Below are positions 8,550 to 16,809 of a DNA stretch of 64,000 nt, one piece after another. The notes beneath the pieces are model-generated. The model saw only the letters and a list, made by a program, of their open reading frames with translations. It was not told where the DNA came from and searched no databases. Position numbers and translations under genes: made by a program. Source of the DNA: Brevibacterium gallinarum (GTDB taxonomy: Bacteria > Actinomycetota > Actinomycetes > Actinomycetales > Brevibacteriaceae). The stretch spans positions 248,001-312,000 of the forward strand of contig NZ_JACSPY010000002.1 of assembly GCF_014836885.1 (NCBI RefSeq), in the 5' to 3' direction. The first letter of the stretch is position 1. Each line of letters starts with the position of its first letter.

Positions 8550-9572
8550 TCACGGAAGCGGTCGCGGTGCCTCGGGATCGGAAACCGGCTCGTCATCGGT
8601 CTCTCCGCGGCTGCGCCACAGAGCGTGGGCCTTGCGACGCATGCGGGCCTGGATCCGGGCATCAGAGACGATCCGGCGGGTGTCGCGCGGGGGCACCTGG
8701 ACGACGTCGTCGGCGCGGATGCCGTCGCGCAGCTGGCGGGCGCGCTCGACCTCGGCGTCGAAGTGCACCCCGAACAGCAGCGCCATATTCGACAGCCACA
8801 CCCAGAACAGCGCGATGAGCACACCGGCCAGCGAACCGTAGGTCGATTCGAAGCCGCCGAACACGACCGCGTAGAGGTAGATGCCCACGCTCAGCAGCGC
8901 CCAGGCAACCAGTGCGATGAGCGCACCGAGGGACGACAGCGTGACATGCGCGCGCTTGACGTTGCTCGTGGCGATGTAGAGCAGCGTGGTGATGAGCAGG
9001 ATGAAGATCGCCGCCAGCGGGAACCGCACCCACGCCCACACCGCGACGAACTGCTCACCGAGCCCGAACGGCAGGATGATGCTCGGCGAGCTCACGAGGC
9101 TGAGCACCGCGGCGACGGTGAGCAGGATGACGACGACGGTGACGAGGTAGGTCTGCAGGCGCTGCTTCCACGCCGGCCGGCCCTCGGTCATCGCGTAGAT
9201 CTCGTTGACGGCATGGCCGAAGGCGTTGACGAACTTCGATGCCGACCACATCGCCACGAGGATGCCGACGACGAAGAACGGCCCGCCGGCCGGTGACTTC
9301 GCCAGATCCTGCAGCGGCTCCTCCATCTGCGTGACGTTCGAACCGGCGCCGGCCTGCTGCGCCCAGTTGAGCACCTTCGACACCGTGTCTGGGCCCTCGC
9401 CGAAGACGTTGAGGATCGACAGGATCGCGGTGAGTGCCGGCAGCAAGGCGAGCAGGAAGTAAAACGACAGCGTCGCTGCCGTATCGGTGCGCCGGCTGCG
9501 GGCAAACGACATGATCGTCCGCTCCCACACATAGCGCCACGCCGCTGGAGACAAGTTCTTCTTCCGGGTCAC
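8550..9572 (-). CDS. YihY/BrkB family inner membrane protein
   Basis: A 340-residue membrane protein with about six hydrophobic helices and typical family words: AATLSFYFLLALLPALTAI near residue 31, NAFGHAVNEIY, GRPAWKQRLQTYLVTV and a Tyr/Gly-rich FESTYGSLAGVLIALFWVWLSN segment. The YihY/BrkB family was once called ribonuclease BN; its biological role is not established. Residues after about 290 form a charged cytoplasmic tail. The GTG start at 9572 lies six bases after a TAGACT -10 box (9579-9584), suggesting leaderless initiation. Divergent from the FGGY kinase with only 56 bp between starts. Confidence 0.87.
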   Translation of the reverse strand: MTRKKNLSPAAWRYVWERTIMSFARSRRTDTAATLSFYFLLALLPALTAILSILNVFGEGPDTVSKVLNWAQQAGAGSNVTQMEEPLQDLAKSPAGGPFFVVGILVAMWSASKFVNAFGHAVNEIYAMTEGRPAWKQRLQTYLVTVVVILLTVAAVLSLVSSPSIILPFGLGEQFVAVWAWVRFPLAAIFILLITTLLYIATSNVKRAHVTLSSLGALIALVAWALLSVGIYLYAVVFGGFESTYGSLAGVLIALFWVWLSNMALLFGVHFDAEVERARQLRDGIRADDVVQVPPRDTRRIVSDARIQARMRRKAHALWRSRGETDDEPVSDPEAPRPLP

Positions 9573-9628
9573 ACTCCGAGTCTACGGCAGGGCACCCTGA
9601 CCTGCGCAGCAGCGCTACAGTGGCGAGC

Positions 9629-11089
9629 ATGCACGTCCTCTGCCTCGACCTCGGCACCAGCACCCTCAAGGCCGCGCTCATCGACACGACCGGCCGCACA
9701 CGCGCAGCGGCACAGGCCGCGATCGACACCCGGCACGGCGGCCCGGACACTCCGCTGACCGGGGCGATCGAGCAGTCCTCCTCCCAGTGGTGGCAGGCCG
9801 TCGCCGAGGCGGTGGGCGCCATGCGTGCAGGCGGGCACCTCGGTGGAGGCGGGCACCTCGGTGGAGGCGGGCACCTCGGTGGAGGCGGGCAGCTGCCGGC
9901 CGCGATCGCGCTCACCGGCCAGATGCAGGACCTGGTGCCTCTCACCGGCAGCCCGGCAGGGGAGCAGGAGCTGCCGGTCATCCTCTACTCCGACACGCGG
10001 GCAGCCGCTGAGCTCGACGAGCTGCGCGCAGCCGACCCCGGCTGGGAAGCGCGCCTGCTGACGACACCGGGCCCGGACTGCCTGCCGGCGAAGATCGCGT
10101 GGCTCACCCGCCACCAACCCGGCGCCCAGATCGAGGCGCTCGCCCTCAGCGCGGCCGGGTTCCTCGGCTTCGCCCTGACTGGGCGTCTCACCTGCGACCG
10201 GCTGAGCGCATCGACCACCTCGCTCTACGACGCCACCGCCGATGCCTGGATGCTGCCGAGCCCACTGGCCAGCACACCTGCAGCCGCCTGGCAGCTGCCC
10301 GAACTCGTCGACCCGGGCATCATCGGCACGCTGACCCCGGCAGCCGCCTGCCACCTCGGGTTCGGTGCTGCGGCGGCCGGCATTCCGGTCGTCACCGGCC
10401 TCGGCGATGCCGGGGCTGCCAGCGACGGGATCATCGGCAGCACGCCGGGTGCCGCCTACGCCTACCTCGGCACCTCCGGCTGGGTCGCCCACATCGACCC
10501 GCACAGCCCGCGCCCGCTGGCAGGGGCCGCCTCGGAGGTCCACCGGCTGGCCCACCCGGCCGGGACGCTGGAGATCGCTGCGATGGTCAACGCCGGCTCC
10601 ACCCTGGCCTGGGGCCGGCGCGTGCTGCTCGGGATGACGGCTGGAGATGAGCACACGCCGGCCGCCCATGCCGCCGCCGAGGCGGCCCTGGACCAGGCGC
10701 TGGCGGCAGGCCGGTGGCAGGACCTCACCTGCGATCCCGCCCTGGCGGGCGAACGCACCCCGGCACTCGGCAGCGCGGCCTCAACCGGCAGCCTGACCGG
10801 CATCCGGCCGGCGACCACCGCAGCCGATCTCTACGCCGGTCTGGTCGCCGGGATCGCCGCCAATCTCGGGCGCCTGTGCGATGCCCTCGGCACGGACCCG
10901 TCCGCCGCGCTGCCGGTCACCGGCGGACTGACCGCCTCACCCGGCATCTGCCGGATCCTGGGGATCGTCTTCGACCGGCCCATCGTGCCTGTCGCCGAGG
11001 CCGATGCCGGGTTGCGTTCGTGCGCCCGCGCCGCATGGGAGGCCCTCGGCATCGAACACACCATCACCCCGCTCGGCGCCACCGCCTGA
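9629..11089 (+). CDS. FGGY-family carbohydrate kinase (xylulokinase-like)
   Basis: ATP-dependent sugar or polyol kinase, 486 residues. The N-terminal LDLGTSTLKAALID is the FGGY phosphate-1 motif; TGQMQDLVPL, the catalytic-base region GLGDAGAASDG (Asp near residue 260) and YLGTSGWVAHI follow, with the C-terminal ATPase lobe containing AGIAANLGRLCDAL and VTGGLTASPG. Substrate unknown; it has no sugar transporter or isomerase neighbour. ATG 9629 is preferred over GTG 9620 because a TACAGT -10 box (9616-9621) ends seven bases before it, implying a leaderless mRNA. Oddity: an 18-bp tandem repeat inserts GGHLGG repeats near residue 70. Confidence 0.85.
   Translation: MHVLCLDLGTSTLKAALIDTTGRTRAAAQAAIDTRHGGPDTPLTGAIEQSSSQWWQAVAEAVGAMRAGGHLGGGGHLGGGGHLGGGGQLPAAIALTGQMQDLVPLTGSPAGEQELPVILYSDTRAAAELDELRAADPGWEARLLTTPGPDCLPAKIAWLTRHQPGAQIEALALSAAGFLGFALTGRLTCDRLSASTTSLYDATADAWMLPSPLASTPAAAWQLPELVDPGIIGTLTPAAACHLGFGAAAAGIPVVTGLGDAGAASDGIIGSTPGAAYAYLGTSGWVAHIDPHSPRPLAGAASEVHRLAHPAGTLEIAAMVNAGSTLAWGRRVLLGMTAGDEHTPAAHAAAEAALDQALAAGRWQDLTCDPALAGERTPALGSAASTGSLTGIRPATTAADLYAGLVAGIAANLGRLCDALGTDPSAALPVTGGLTASPGICRILGIVFDRPIVPVAEADAGLRSCARAAWEALGIEHTITPLGATA
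9829..9900 (+). repeat. 18-bp tandem repeat inside the FGGY kinase
   Basis: Three perfect copies (9829-9846, 9847-9864, 9865-9882) and a partial fourth. In frame it encodes repeated GGHLGG, a Gly/His-rich loop between the first two motifs. Copy-number change would keep frame, six residues per unit. Confidence 0.95.
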
Positions 11090-11150
11090 CTCGGAGAGGG
11101 CACGCGAAAGAGCTGGGACCAGGCATGCGAAAGGGCTGATGGAGACCAGG

Positions 11151-11196
11151 CATGAGCAAAGGGCAGGTGCCGTGCGGCACCTGCCCTTTGCTCATG
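11151..11196. terminator. long bidirectional terminator between the kinase gene and etfA
   Basis: A 21-bp perfect stem (11151-11171 with 11176-11196) and a 4-nt GTGC loop, located between convergent genes. The left flank has two imperfect copies of GACCAGGCATG followed by AAAGGGC (near 11118 and 11144), so part of the arm looks duplicated. It is one of the longest dyads in the window. Confidence 0.9.
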
Positions 11197-11234
11197 TGAG
11201 CCGGTGGCCAGGCGAAGCCGGCCTGACGGTCACA

Positions 11235-12185
11235 TCACTTGCGTGCGTTGATCGCGTCGGTGGCCTGCGGCAGCACCGTGAAGAGGTCGCCGACCACGCC
11301 GAAGTCGGCGAGTTCGAAGATCGGGGCCTCTTCGTCCTTGTTGATCGCCACGATGTTCTTCGAGGTCTGCATGCCGGCCCGGTGCTGGATCGCACCGGAG
11401 ATGCCGCAGGCGACGTAGAGCTGCGGCGAGACCGTCTTGCCGGTCTGGCCGACCTGCGCCGAGTGCGGGTACCAGTCGGCGTCGACGGCGGCACGGGATG
11501 CGCCGACGGCAGCGCCGAGAGCGTCGGCCAGCGCCTCGACCGGGGCGAAGTCGCCGCCGGTGCCGCGACCACCGGAGACCACGGTGGCGGCCTCGGTCAG
11601 CTGCGGACGGCCGGAGGCCGGCTTCTCCTCGGTGGCGGTGATGCGGGCAGCCTTGGCGGCGTCGCTCGGGGCGAAGCTGACCGACTCGACAGCAGCCGCA
11701 CCGGCAGCCGGCTCAGCTGCCACCGAGTTCGGCTTGATCGCGATGATCGGGGTGCCGCGGGTGACCTTCGACTCGACGGTGTAGCCGCCGGCGAACACCG
11801 ACTGGGTGGCGACGAAGCCCTCGGCAACGCCGGTAGCGTCGGTCAGGATGCCCGAGCCGGTCTTGATCGCTGCCAGGCCTGCGATCTCCTTGCCCTCGGC
11901 GCTGGCCGGGACGAGGACACCGGCCGGCTGGCGGGTGGAGATGAGCTCGGCGAGCAGCTCGGCCTTCGGGCCGACGAGGAACTCGTCGTATGCCGGGTCC
12001 GAGGCGACGAGCACCTTCTCGGCACCGTATTCGCCGAGCTTGGCGGCAGCGGCCTCGCCCTGGGCGGCATCGCCGATGAACAGTGCGGTCGGCTCACCGA
12101 GTGCCTTGGCGGCGGTGAGGAGTTCGAAGGTGGACTTGCGCACGTCGCCGTCCACATGGTCTACGAGAACGAGAACTTCAGACAT
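11235..12185 (-). CDS. etfA: electron transfer flavoprotein alpha subunit
   Basis: Large, FAD-binding subunit of ETF, which takes electrons from acyl-CoA and other dehydrogenases and passes them to the ETF-quinone oxidoreductase. The 316-residue protein has the N-terminal adenine-nucleotide alpha-hydrolase-like domain ([20 protein letters not shown]) and the C-terminal FAD domain with [37 protein letters not shown] and QHRAGM signatures. Start at 12185 is just before the first beta strand; an AGAGGAAG stretch lies upstream. It is 37 bp downstream of etfB in the same operon, and a thiolase and a CoA transferase gene lie nearby, fitting fatty-acid or branched-acid oxidation. Confidence 0.95.
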   Translation of the reverse strand: MSEVLVLVDHVDGDVRKSTFELLTAAKALGEPTALFIGDAAQGEAAAAKLGEYGAEKVLVASDPAYDEFLVGPKAELLAELISTRQPAGVLVPASAEGKEIAGLAAIKTGSGILTDATGVAEGFVATQSVFAGGYTVESKVTRGTPIIAIKPNSVAAEPAAGAAAVESVSFAPSDAAKAARITATEEKPASGRPQLTEAATVVSGGRGTGGDFAPVEALADALGAAVGASRAAVDADWYPHSAQVGQTGKTVSPQLYVACGISGAIQHRAGMQTSKNIVAINKDEEAPIFELADFGVVGDLFTVLPQATDAINARK

Positions 12186-12222
12186 AAGTGTGTATTCGCT
12201 TCCTCTGCGTTCAGATAGTGGA

Positions 12223-13017
12223 TCAGACGAGCTTCTTCGAGGCCAGCCACTCGACGAGCTGGTTGCCGCCCTCGCCTTCGTCGGTGATGACCTCACCGGC
12301 GGTGCGCGGCGGACGCTCGGTCAGCGTGACGACTTCGGTGGTGGCACCGGCAGCGCCGACCTCGCCGGCGTCGAGGCCGAGCTCTTCGATGTCGTACTCG
12401 TCCAGCGGCTTGCGCTTGGCGGCCATGATGCCCTTGAACGACGGGTAGCGCGGCTCGTTGATCTGGTCGGTCACTGACACGAGTGCCGGCAGCGGCACCT
12501 CGACGTACTGCGAGGCGGTGTCGCCGTCGCGGCGGATCTTGGCGACTCCGCCGGCGACCTCCAGGTGCGAGGCCTGGGTGGCGGCCGGGCGGCCGAGCAG
12601 CTCGGCGACCATGACCGGCACGACCGACATCGCACCGTCAGTCGAGGACAGGCCGGTGATGATGAGGTCGACCGGGCCCTCTTCCTCTTCGACGACCTTG
12701 ACGGCAGCGGCCAGGGTCTTGGCGGTGCCGACAGCGCAGGAGGCTTCGAGGCTGTCGTCGCAGATGTGCACGCCCTTGTTCGCGCCCATCTGGAGGGACT
12801 TGCGCACAGCGTCGACGGCATCGTCGGGTCCGACGGTCAGGGCGATGACCTCCGTGCCCTTCTTGTCACCGTCAGCGATCTTGAGAGCTTCTTCAACAGC
12901 GTATTCGTCGAGCTCCGACAGCAGGCCGTCGACCGAGCGGTCGACGGTGTTGTCCGACTCGAAGGTACGGTCACCGGCAGCATCCGGGACGTACTTGACA
13001 AAAGTGACAATCCGCAT
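12223..13017 (-). CDS. etfB: electron transfer flavoprotein beta subunit
   Basis: Small ETF subunit, 264 residues, partner of EtfA and carrier of AMP in the folded complex. Seen: MRIVTFVKYVPDAAGDRTF at the N-terminus, the NPYDE-like NEYAVEEALKIAD equivalent (DEYAVEEALKIAD), MGANKGVHICD, DLIITGLSSTDGAM and GIMAAKRKPLDEY near the C-terminus, all typical of EtfB. It is first in an etfB-etfA operon. A GTGA-N6-TCAC dyad lies about 140 bp upstream and may bring CRP/GlxR control. Start ATG 13017 has an AGGAAGG stretch 13-14 bases upstream. Confidence 0.95.
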   Translation of the reverse strand: MRIVTFVKYVPDAAGDRTFESDNTVDRSVDGLLSELDEYAVEEALKIADGDKKGTEVIALTVGPDDAVDAVRKSLQMGANKGVHICDDSLEASCAVGTAKTLAAAVKVVEEEEGPVDLIITGLSSTDGAMSVVPVMVAELLGRPAATQASHLEVAGGVAKIRRDGDTASQYVEVPLPALVSVTDQINEPRYPSFKGIMAAKRKPLDEYDIEELGLDAGEVGAAGATTEVVTLTERPPRTAGEVITDEGEGGNQLVEWLASKKLV

Positions 13018-13155
13018 GTGGGTAGTTCATCCTTCCTGAGAACCGAGGATCACCCTCGAAACAGGGCGTCGCTTCTCTAACGTTACCAAGTGGCGTCCGT
13101 CTCACTTCACAGCGGTGGGGCCGTTCGCCTGGGCCTGGTCCGACTCCCCTGGCCA

Positions 13156-13169
13156 GTGACGTGGGTCAC
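13156..13169. promoter_or_regulatory. CRP/GlxR-like dyad upstream of etfBA
   Basis: AGTGA-N6-TCACT: GTGA at 13156-13159 and TCAC at 13166-13169, a good core match to the CRP/GlxR consensus. It is the only likely operator seen in the 435-bp gap 13018-13452, which otherwise holds a 20-bp degenerate repeat and no gene. Confidence 0.45.
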
Positions 13170-13300
13170 TGCTGAGGGTGAGCATATCCGACAGTGGGGA
13201 GTCGGGTTCGAACGCGGCGACTTATCGATCGTTCAGCGCCAGTATCTCATGTCACATCCGCGGTACCCAAACCTGCCCCCGCCGGCCTGCCCGGCGGCTC

Positions 13301-13400
13301 GGTCACCTGCTGTGATGGCTGGTCACCGGCTTCGAAGAAGCAGTCACTGGCCCCTAGGGGTGGTCACCGGCTGCGAGGGGGTGGTCACCGGCTGCGGGGA
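13301..13400. repeat. degenerate 20-bp tandem repeat downstream of the thiolase
   Basis: Five roughly 20-bp units beginning near 13301, 13321, 13341, 13361 and 13381, each with a (G/A)GTCAC(C/T)GGC core; the last two are almost identical. It lies between the thiolase stop (minus strand) and the etfB promoter. Confidence 0.7.
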
Positions 13401-13452
13401 GCCGGTCGCGCCGGCTGCCGGGTCCAGGCGGGCGGCATGCCGCGCCCCAGGC

Positions 13453-14676
13453 TCAGTCTCCGACCCGCTGGACGATCATTGCCAGGCCCTGCCCGCCGCC
13501 GATGCACATCGTCTCCAGCCCGTAGCGGGCCTGCCGGCGGTCCATCTCCCGCAGCAGGGTCGCCAGGATCCTCGCACCGGTCGCCCCAACGGGGTGGCCG
13601 AGTGAGATCCCGGAGCCGTTGACGTTGAGGCGGTCGAAGTCGCCTGTGCCGAAGCCCCATTCTCGGGTGCAGGCCAGGGTCTGGGCGGCGAAAGCCTCAT
13701 TCAGCTCAATGAGGTCGATGTCTGACAGCTGCAGTCCTGCCCGCTGAAGTGCCTGCGCGGTCGCTGGGACCGGGCCGATGCCCATCGTGGCCGGATCGAC
13801 TCCGGCGACAGCCCACGACACGATCGTGGCCAGCGGCCGGAGCCCGAGCTGCTCGGCCTTCGAGGCGGTGGTGATGAGGCAGGCGGCAGCACCGTCGTTC
13901 TGGCCGGAGGCATTGCCGGCGGTCACGGTCGCTGCCTCGTCGACCTTTGCGCGGATCGGGGTGAGCTTCGCAAGCTTTTCGAGGCTGGCATCAGGACGGA
14001 TGTGCTCATCGGCGGTGACCTCATAGGCTGCCGTCTTGCGGGTGGCCGGCATCTGAATCGGCACGATCTCGTCAGCGAAGCGCCCAGCGGCACTCGCCGT
14101 GGCGGCCCGCCGATGGGATTCGACGGCGAGCTCGTCCTGTTCCTGACGGCAGATGTCGTAGATGCGGCGGAGGTTCTCCGCGGTCTCGATCATGCCGCCG
14201 GGCACCGGATGGTTCTTGCCGCCCGCGGTCACGCGCCCGCGGGTCAGGCTGTCCTTGAGGTCGATGCCGGGCCCGCGCACTCCCCACCGGATCTCCTCGT
14301 TGAAGAACGGGGCGCGGCTCATCGACTCGGCCCCGCCGGCGATGACGACCTCAGCCCCGCCGGTGGCGATCATGCCCATCGCGTCGATGACTGCCTGCAG
14401 GCCCGAGCCGCAGCGCCGGTCGAGTTGCCTGCCGGGCACACTGACCGGCAGCCCTGCGTCGAGTGCGACGACGCGGCCGAGTGCGGGGGCCTCCATGTGC
14501 GGGAAGCACTGACCGAAGACGACATCGTCGATGACGCTGGGGTCGATGCCGGTGCGTTCGATGAGCGCGGCGACGACCTGCCGGCCGAGCTCCTGCGGCG
14601 GGGTGGTCGTGAACTGGCCGCCGTAGCCTCCGACGGGGGAGCGCAGCGGTTCGCAGATGACGATGGGCTCGGACAC
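13453..14676 (-). CDS. acetyl-CoA C-acyltransferase (thiolase)
   Basis: Thiolase II family enzyme of 407 residues; it either cleaves 3-ketoacyl-CoA or condenses two acetyl-CoA. The nucleophilic cysteine is C89 in [11 protein letters not shown], exactly where the family has it; NEAFAAQ, the [10 protein letters not shown] histidine motif and the C-terminal cysteine in CIGGGQG complete the active site. The start is GTG 14676, six bases after an AAGGAGAA ribosome site; ATGs at 14706 and 14727 would put that site inside the gene. The etf operon and CoA transferase nearby suggest beta-oxidation. Chain-length specificity cannot be read. Confidence 0.93.
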   Translation of the reverse strand: MSEPIVICEPLRSPVGGYGGQFTTTPPQELGRQVVAALIERTGIDPSVIDDVVFGQCFPHMEAPALGRVVALDAGLPVSVPGRQLDRRCGSGLQAVIDAMGMIATGGAEVVIAGGAESMSRAPFFNEEIRWGVRGPGIDLKDSLTRGRVTAGGKNHPVPGGMIETAENLRRIYDICRQEQDELAVESHRRAATASAAGRFADEIVPIQMPATRKTAAYEVTADEHIRPDASLEKLAKLTPIRAKVDEAATVTAGNASGQNDGAAACLITTASKAEQLGLRPLATIVSWAVAGVDPATMGIGPVPATAQALQRAGLQLSDIDLIELNEAFAAQTLACTREWGFGTGDFDRLNVNGSGISLGHPVGATGARILATLLREMDRRQARYGLETMCIGGGQGLAMIVQRVGD

Positions 14677-14751
14677 GGGTTCTCCTTCGACGGTGACATG
14701 GCTCATAGTAGTCGGGCCCACGGACACACCGTGGCCGAGGCGGTTCTCGCC

Positions 14752-15153
14752 TCAGTCGGTGTCAGCGCCGGCGGCGGTGTCCGGGGGAGCGTAGAACCAG
14801 CGCTTGAGCAGGAACAGCACCAGCAGCCCGAGGATGACGGCGAGGAAGCCGGTGAGCGCCGCATCGAGCGGATCGAAGCCGGTCACCATCAGGCCGGGCA
14901 GCCCATAGCCGATGACGATGAGGCACACGAGACCGAAACCCAGCCTCTGACTGCCGATGAACGGCAGGATCGCGGGCCTGGCGCCTCGGGAGTGGAACAC
15001 GAGCGCTGCGACCGCCGCGGCCGCAGCCGCTCCGACCAGCCACAGCCACAGCCACCAGGAGACTGCGATGTCCTCGCCGCGCAGCAGGATCTTGACCACC
15101 TCGCCGCCGGCCCCACATGCGGCGGCGAGCAGGACGCTCATGAGCTCCGTCAT
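14752..15153 (-). CDS. small integral membrane protein, unknown
   Basis: A 133-residue protein with about four hydrophobic helices: a start helix ending near EVVKILLRGEDIAV, then WLWLWLVGAAAAAAVAALVF, LGFGLVCLIVIGYGLPGLMV and LTGFLAVILGLLVLFLL, and an acidic Ala/Asp tail. Family not recognised. It lies upstream of the thiolase on the same strand with a 75-bp gap, so co-transcription is possible. Codon third positions are strongly GC, as in real genes here. Confidence 0.65.
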   Translation of the reverse strand: MTELMSVLLAAACGAGGEVVKILLRGEDIAVSWWLWLWLVGAAAAAAVAALVFHSRGARPAILPFIGSQRLGFGLVCLIVIGYGLPGLMVTGFDPLDAALTGFLAVILGLLVLFLLKRWFYAPPDTAAGADTD

Positions 15154-15352
15154 GAGCTTCGAGGGCTGGGCGGCAGACGGAATGCGCAGAGTCGCTTCCG
15201 ATCGGGCAGGCGGGGTGTGCTTGGCAGGCTAACAGCCGCAGCCGTGAACCGGACTGCCGGGCGCGGTGGGCGACTTGCTACCGTGGCTGTGAGCAACAGC
15301 ACGGCGAGGGCCGCGCCGGCAGGCACGCCGCAGCGGCAGGAGGGCGAGGGGC

Positions 15353-16564
15353 ATGAGCGCATCGCATGAGGACAACCGCACCATCGACCAGGCGTTCGCA
15401 CGCACCGGCAGCGGGCCGCTGGCCGGCATCGTCGTCGCCGACTTCTCCCGCGTGCTCGCCGGCCCCTATGCCACGATGATGCTCGCCGATCTCGGCGCGA
15501 CCGTCATCAAGGTCGAAAGCCCCGGCGGGGACGACACGCGTGCCTGGAAGCCTCCGGTCCGCGACGACGACGCCACCTACTACCTGTCGGCCAACCGCAA
15601 TAAGTTCGACGTCGTCCTCGACTTCAAGGATCCCGACGATCTCGCGCTCGCCCACGAACTCGCCCGCCGCGCCGATGTGCTCGTCGAGAACTTCAAGCCC
15701 GGTGGGCTTGCGAAGTACGGCCTCGACTACGACGCCGTCGTGCAGACCAACCCGGCGGTCATCTACGCCTCGGTCACCGGCTTCGGCCCACAGAACCCGC
15801 AGCCCGGCTACGACCTCCTCGTCCAGGGGCTCTCGGGATTCATGAGCCTCACCGGCGAAGCCGACGGCAAACCGTATCGGGCCGGTGTGGCGATCTTCGA
15901 CGTCATCACCGGCCTGCACACCACCATCGGCATCCTCGCCGCGCTGCGCCATCGCAGCCAGACCGGTGAGGGCCAGAAGGTCGACACGAACCTGCTGTCC
16001 TCAGCCCTGTCGGGCCTGGCGAACCAGACGAGCGCCTATGTCGCCGGCGGCATCGTGCCGCACCGGATGGGCAACGAGCACCCGAGCCTGTACCCGTACC
16101 AGCCGATGCCCACCGGCGACGGCGAACTCATCGTCGCCGTCGGCAACAACCGGCAGTTCGAGATCCTGTGCACCGTCATCGATCGTCGTGAGCTGCTCGA
16201 CGACCCGCGGTTCACCCACAACGCCGACCGCAACGCCAATCGCCGCGAACTCGAGCCGCTGCTCATCGAGGCGCTGTCGGCGAAGTCCGCGCAGGAGTGG
16301 TTCACGCTGCTGAGCGACGCCGGCCTGCCGTGCGCGCCGATCAACACGATCGAACAGGGTGTCCAGCTCGCCGCCGACCTCGGCCTCGAACCCGTCGTCG
16401 ACGCCGGCTCCGGTGACCGTGTCATCCCGACGGTGAGGAACCCGATCACGCTCTCGGCGACCCCGGTCAGCTACGACCTCGCCCCGCCGGCTCTCGGTGC
16501 CGATTCCGAGGCGGTGCGCGCCTGGCTGCAGCAGCCGGCCGACCCGCAGGCAGACGCGCAGTAA
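15353..16564 (+). CDS. CaiB/BaiF family (family III) CoA transferase
   Basis: A 403-residue family III CoA transferase, moving CoA from a CoA-thioester to a carboxylic acid (formyl-, carnitine-, bile acid-type). Signatures: GIVVADFSRVLAGPYATMMLADLGATVIKVE near residues 22-52, the catalytic aspartate in PGYDLLVQGLSGFMSLTGE, GVAIFDVITGLH and LYPYQPMPTGDGELIVAVGN. An AGGAGGG ribosome site supports ATG 15353. It is divergent from the membrane gene and followed by a strong terminator. Acceptor acid unknown; context suggests fatty or organic acid catabolism. Confidence 0.92.
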   Translation: MSASHEDNRTIDQAFARTGSGPLAGIVVADFSRVLAGPYATMMLADLGATVIKVESPGGDDTRAWKPPVRDDDATYYLSANRNKFDVVLDFKDPDDLALAHELARRADVLVENFKPGGLAKYGLDYDAVVQTNPAVIYASVTGFGPQNPQPGYDLLVQGLSGFMSLTGEADGKPYRAGVAIFDVITGLHTTIGILAALRHRSQTGEGQKVDTNLLSSALSGLANQTSAYVAGGIVPHRMGNEHPSLYPYQPMPTGDGELIVAVGNNRQFEILCTVIDRRELLDDPRFTHNADRNANRRELEPLLIEALSAKSAQEWFTLLSDAGLPCAPINTIEQGVQLAADLGLEPVVDAGSGDRVIPTVRNPITLSATPVSYDLAPPALGADSEAVRAWLQQPADPQADAQ

Positions 16565-16573
16565 CCTGTCCAC

Positions 16574-16618
16574 CGGCCCACCGCCTCGGGCGCTGACCGT
16601 TCCCGAGGCGGTGGGCCG
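16574..16618 (+). terminator. terminator hairpin made from the dispersed CACCGCCTCGGG motif
   Basis: A 17-bp perfect stem (16574-16590 with 16602-16618), 11-nt loop, starting 10 bp after the CoA transferase stop. Each arm contains one copy of the dispersed motif, in opposite orientations. Confidence 0.9.
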
Positions 16619-16737
16619 CTGTCATGTCCGCACGGCAGACCGGGATGCTGGGCAGCGGTCACCTGCACATGACAGCGGCACCCTGCCGGGATCCGGTGCG
16701 GGCGCACCGTCACCTGGCAGGGTGCCGTGTTCTGATC
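16618..16737. other. cluster of further inverted repeats
   Basis: Beyond the terminator three more perfect dyads occur: GCTGTCATGT at 16618-16627 with 16667-16676 (39-nt spacer); CGGCACCCTGCC at 16676-16687 with 16726-16737; and, nested inside that, CGGTGCG at 16694-16700 with 16703-16709. They fill the gap between two convergent genes. No ORF is convincing here; function unknown. Confidence 0.7.
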
Positions 16738-16809
16738 GCTCAGCCGGTGGCTGACTGCTCAGCCGCCGACTCGGCGGTTGGGGTGGTGCTGAAGCTCAGC
16801 AGGTACAGC

